Shown here piece by piece: positions 62,600 through 64,000 of a stretch of DNA of 64,000 bases. Under the pieces are notes generated by a model. It did not search any database. It saw only the letters and a list, made by a program, of their open reading frames with translations, and was not told where the DNA came from. The position numbers were made by a program, and so were the translations under genes. Origin of the DNA: Pegea sp. RAD2-039 (lineage: Eukaryota; Chordata; Thaliacea; Salpida; Salpidae). Location: assembly GCA_034620365.1 (NCBI GenBank), contig JAQGEQ010000201.1:761692-825691 (forward strand). The letters run 5' to 3'. Each line of letters begins with the position of its first letter. Position 1 is the stretch's first letter.

Positions 62600-64000
62600 T
62601 TCCAAGATTCAAACTTCTTCTTCCCTAGATTCAAACTTCTTCTTTCCTAGACTCAAACTTCTTTCTTTCCTAGATTCAAACTCCTTCTTTCCTAGATTCA
62701 AACTTCTTCTTCCTTAGAATCAAACTTTTTCTTTCCTAGATTCAAACTTCTTTCTTTCCTAGATTCAAACTTCTTTCATTCCTAGATTCAAACTTCTTCT
62801 TTCCTAGATTCAAACTTTTGTCTTTCCTAGATTCAAACTTCTTCTTTCCTAGATTCAAACTTCTTTCTTTCCTAGATTCAATCTTCTTTCTTTTCTAGAT
62901 TCAAACTTCTTTCTTTCCTAGATTCAAACTTCTTCTTTCCTAGATTCAATCTTCTTTCTTTCCTAGATTCAAACTTCTTCTTTCCTAGATTCAAACTTCT
63001 TCTTTCCTAGATTCAAACTTCTTCTTTCCTAGATTCAAACTTCTTTCTTCCTTAGATTCAAACTTCTTCTTTCCTAGATTCAAACTTCTTTCTTTCCTAG
63101 ATTCAAACTTCTTTCTTCCTTAGATTCAAACTTCTTCTTTCCTAGATTCAAACTTCTTCTTTCCTAGATTCAAACTTCTTCTTTCCTAGATTCAAACTTC
63201 ATCTTTCCTAGATTCAAACTTCTTCTTTCTTAGATTCAAACTTCTTCTTCCTTAGATTCAAACTTCTTTCTTTCCTAGATTCAAACTTCTTTCTTTCCTA
63301 GATTCAAACTTCTTCTTCCATAGATTCAAACTTCTTTCTTTCCTAGATTCAAACTTCTTCTTTCCTAGATTCAAACTTTTTCTTTCCTAGATTCAAACTT
63401 CTTTCTTTCCTAGATTCAAACTTCTTCTTTCCTAGATTCAAACTTCTTCTTTCCTAGATTCAATCTTCTTTCTTTCCTAGATTCAAACTTCTTTCTTTCC
63501 TAGATTCAAACTTCTTCTTTCCTAGATTCAAACTTCTTCTTCCTTAGATTCAAACTTCTTTCTTTCCTAGATTCAAACTTCTTTCTTTCTTAGATTCAAA
63601 CTTCTTTCTTTCCTAGATTCAAACTTCTTCTTTCCTAGATTCAAACTTCTTTCTTTCCTAGATTCAAACTTCTTTCTTTCGTAGATTCAAACTTCTTTCT
63701 TTCCTAGATTCAAAATTCTTTCTTTCCTAGATTCAAACTTCTTTCATTCCTAGATTCAAACTTCTTCTTTTCTTAGATTCAAACTTCTTCTTTTCTAGAT
63801 TCAAACTTCTTTCTTTCCTAGATTCAAACTTCTTTCTTTCCTAGAGTCAAACTTCTTCTTTCCTAGATTCAAACTTCTTCTTCCTTAGATTCAAACTTCT
63901 TTCTTTCCTAGATTCAATCTTCTTTCTTTCCTAGATTCAAACTTCTTCTTTCCTAGATTCAAACTTCTTCTTTCCTAGATTCAAACTTCTTTCTTTCCTA
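62600..64000. repeat. 22/23-bp satellite array, about 60 units, continuing past the window
   Basis: Tandem units of CTAGATTCAAACTTCTTC followed by TTTC (22 bp) or with one more T (23 bp), mixed along the array. Most differences between units are single-base changes or the T insertion. It starts at about 62600 after unique sequence and runs to the end. One strand is mainly pyrimidine. The unit length is not a multiple of three and the frames carry no protein signal, so it is non-coding. Confidence 0.95.

Noticed and set aside
62600-64000. CRISPR-like array
   Set aside because: Units are contiguous with no spacers and the genome is eukaryotic; it is a satellite.

Overview
The window is nuclear DNA from an animal. 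Genes are cut by GT-AG introns, several have AATAAA signals, there is a nuclear-type tRNA-Leu, and the gene set is metazoan (axonemal dynein, CEP83, CARM1, Kelch/BTB, synaptotagmin). Base composition is strongly AT-rich, about 30% GC by eye. Introns are tightly clustered near 45-60 nt, with a few longer ones. This suggests a compact invertebrate genome, perhaps a tunicate or a sponge, but I cannot decide the phylum from sequence alone.

Layout from left to right: the 3' part of an NXF-type mRNA export factor (20-1328, +); a 5'-truncated LINE tail (about 2030-2465, -); one very large inner-arm axonemal dynein heavy chain of the DNAH3/7/12 group with roughly 70 exons (3190-20236, +); an AT-rich gap holding the first copy of a long dispersed repeat (21.99-24.05 kb); a small gene ending in one C2H2 zinc finger (25118-26428, +); a repeat-rich ORF (27477-28310, -) immediately downstream of a CEP83 homologue (28386-31003, -); a TEX47-like gene (33532-34647, -); tRNA-Leu(UAG) (37468-37549, +); CARM1 (40053-42476, +); the second, inverted and rearranged copy of the dispersed repeat (42.9-44.46 kb); a Kelch-like BTB gene (44679-47378, -); a third, partial copy of that repeat next to a minisatellite (50.4-50.9 kb); a degenerate CR1-like LINE (50.93-54.06 kb, +); a profilin-like gene with a TATA/CRE promoter (57913-58443, +); a synaptotagmin-like gene (59120-61164, -); and a 22/23-bp satellite that runs off the right edge (from about 62600).

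The genes do not form one pathway, although DNAH and CEP83 both serve cilia and TEX47 is a testis gene in mammals. The most unusual features are a heavy excess of the palindrome TGACGTCA in introns and GC-richer gene segments; a long repeat present as inverted and circularly permuted copies flanking about 19 kb with four or five genes; a possible CEP83 C-terminal extension or second cistron built on 9-residue repeats; a candidate 18-nt microexon in the dynein gene; and a synaptotagmin whose C2 domains lack most calcium ligands.
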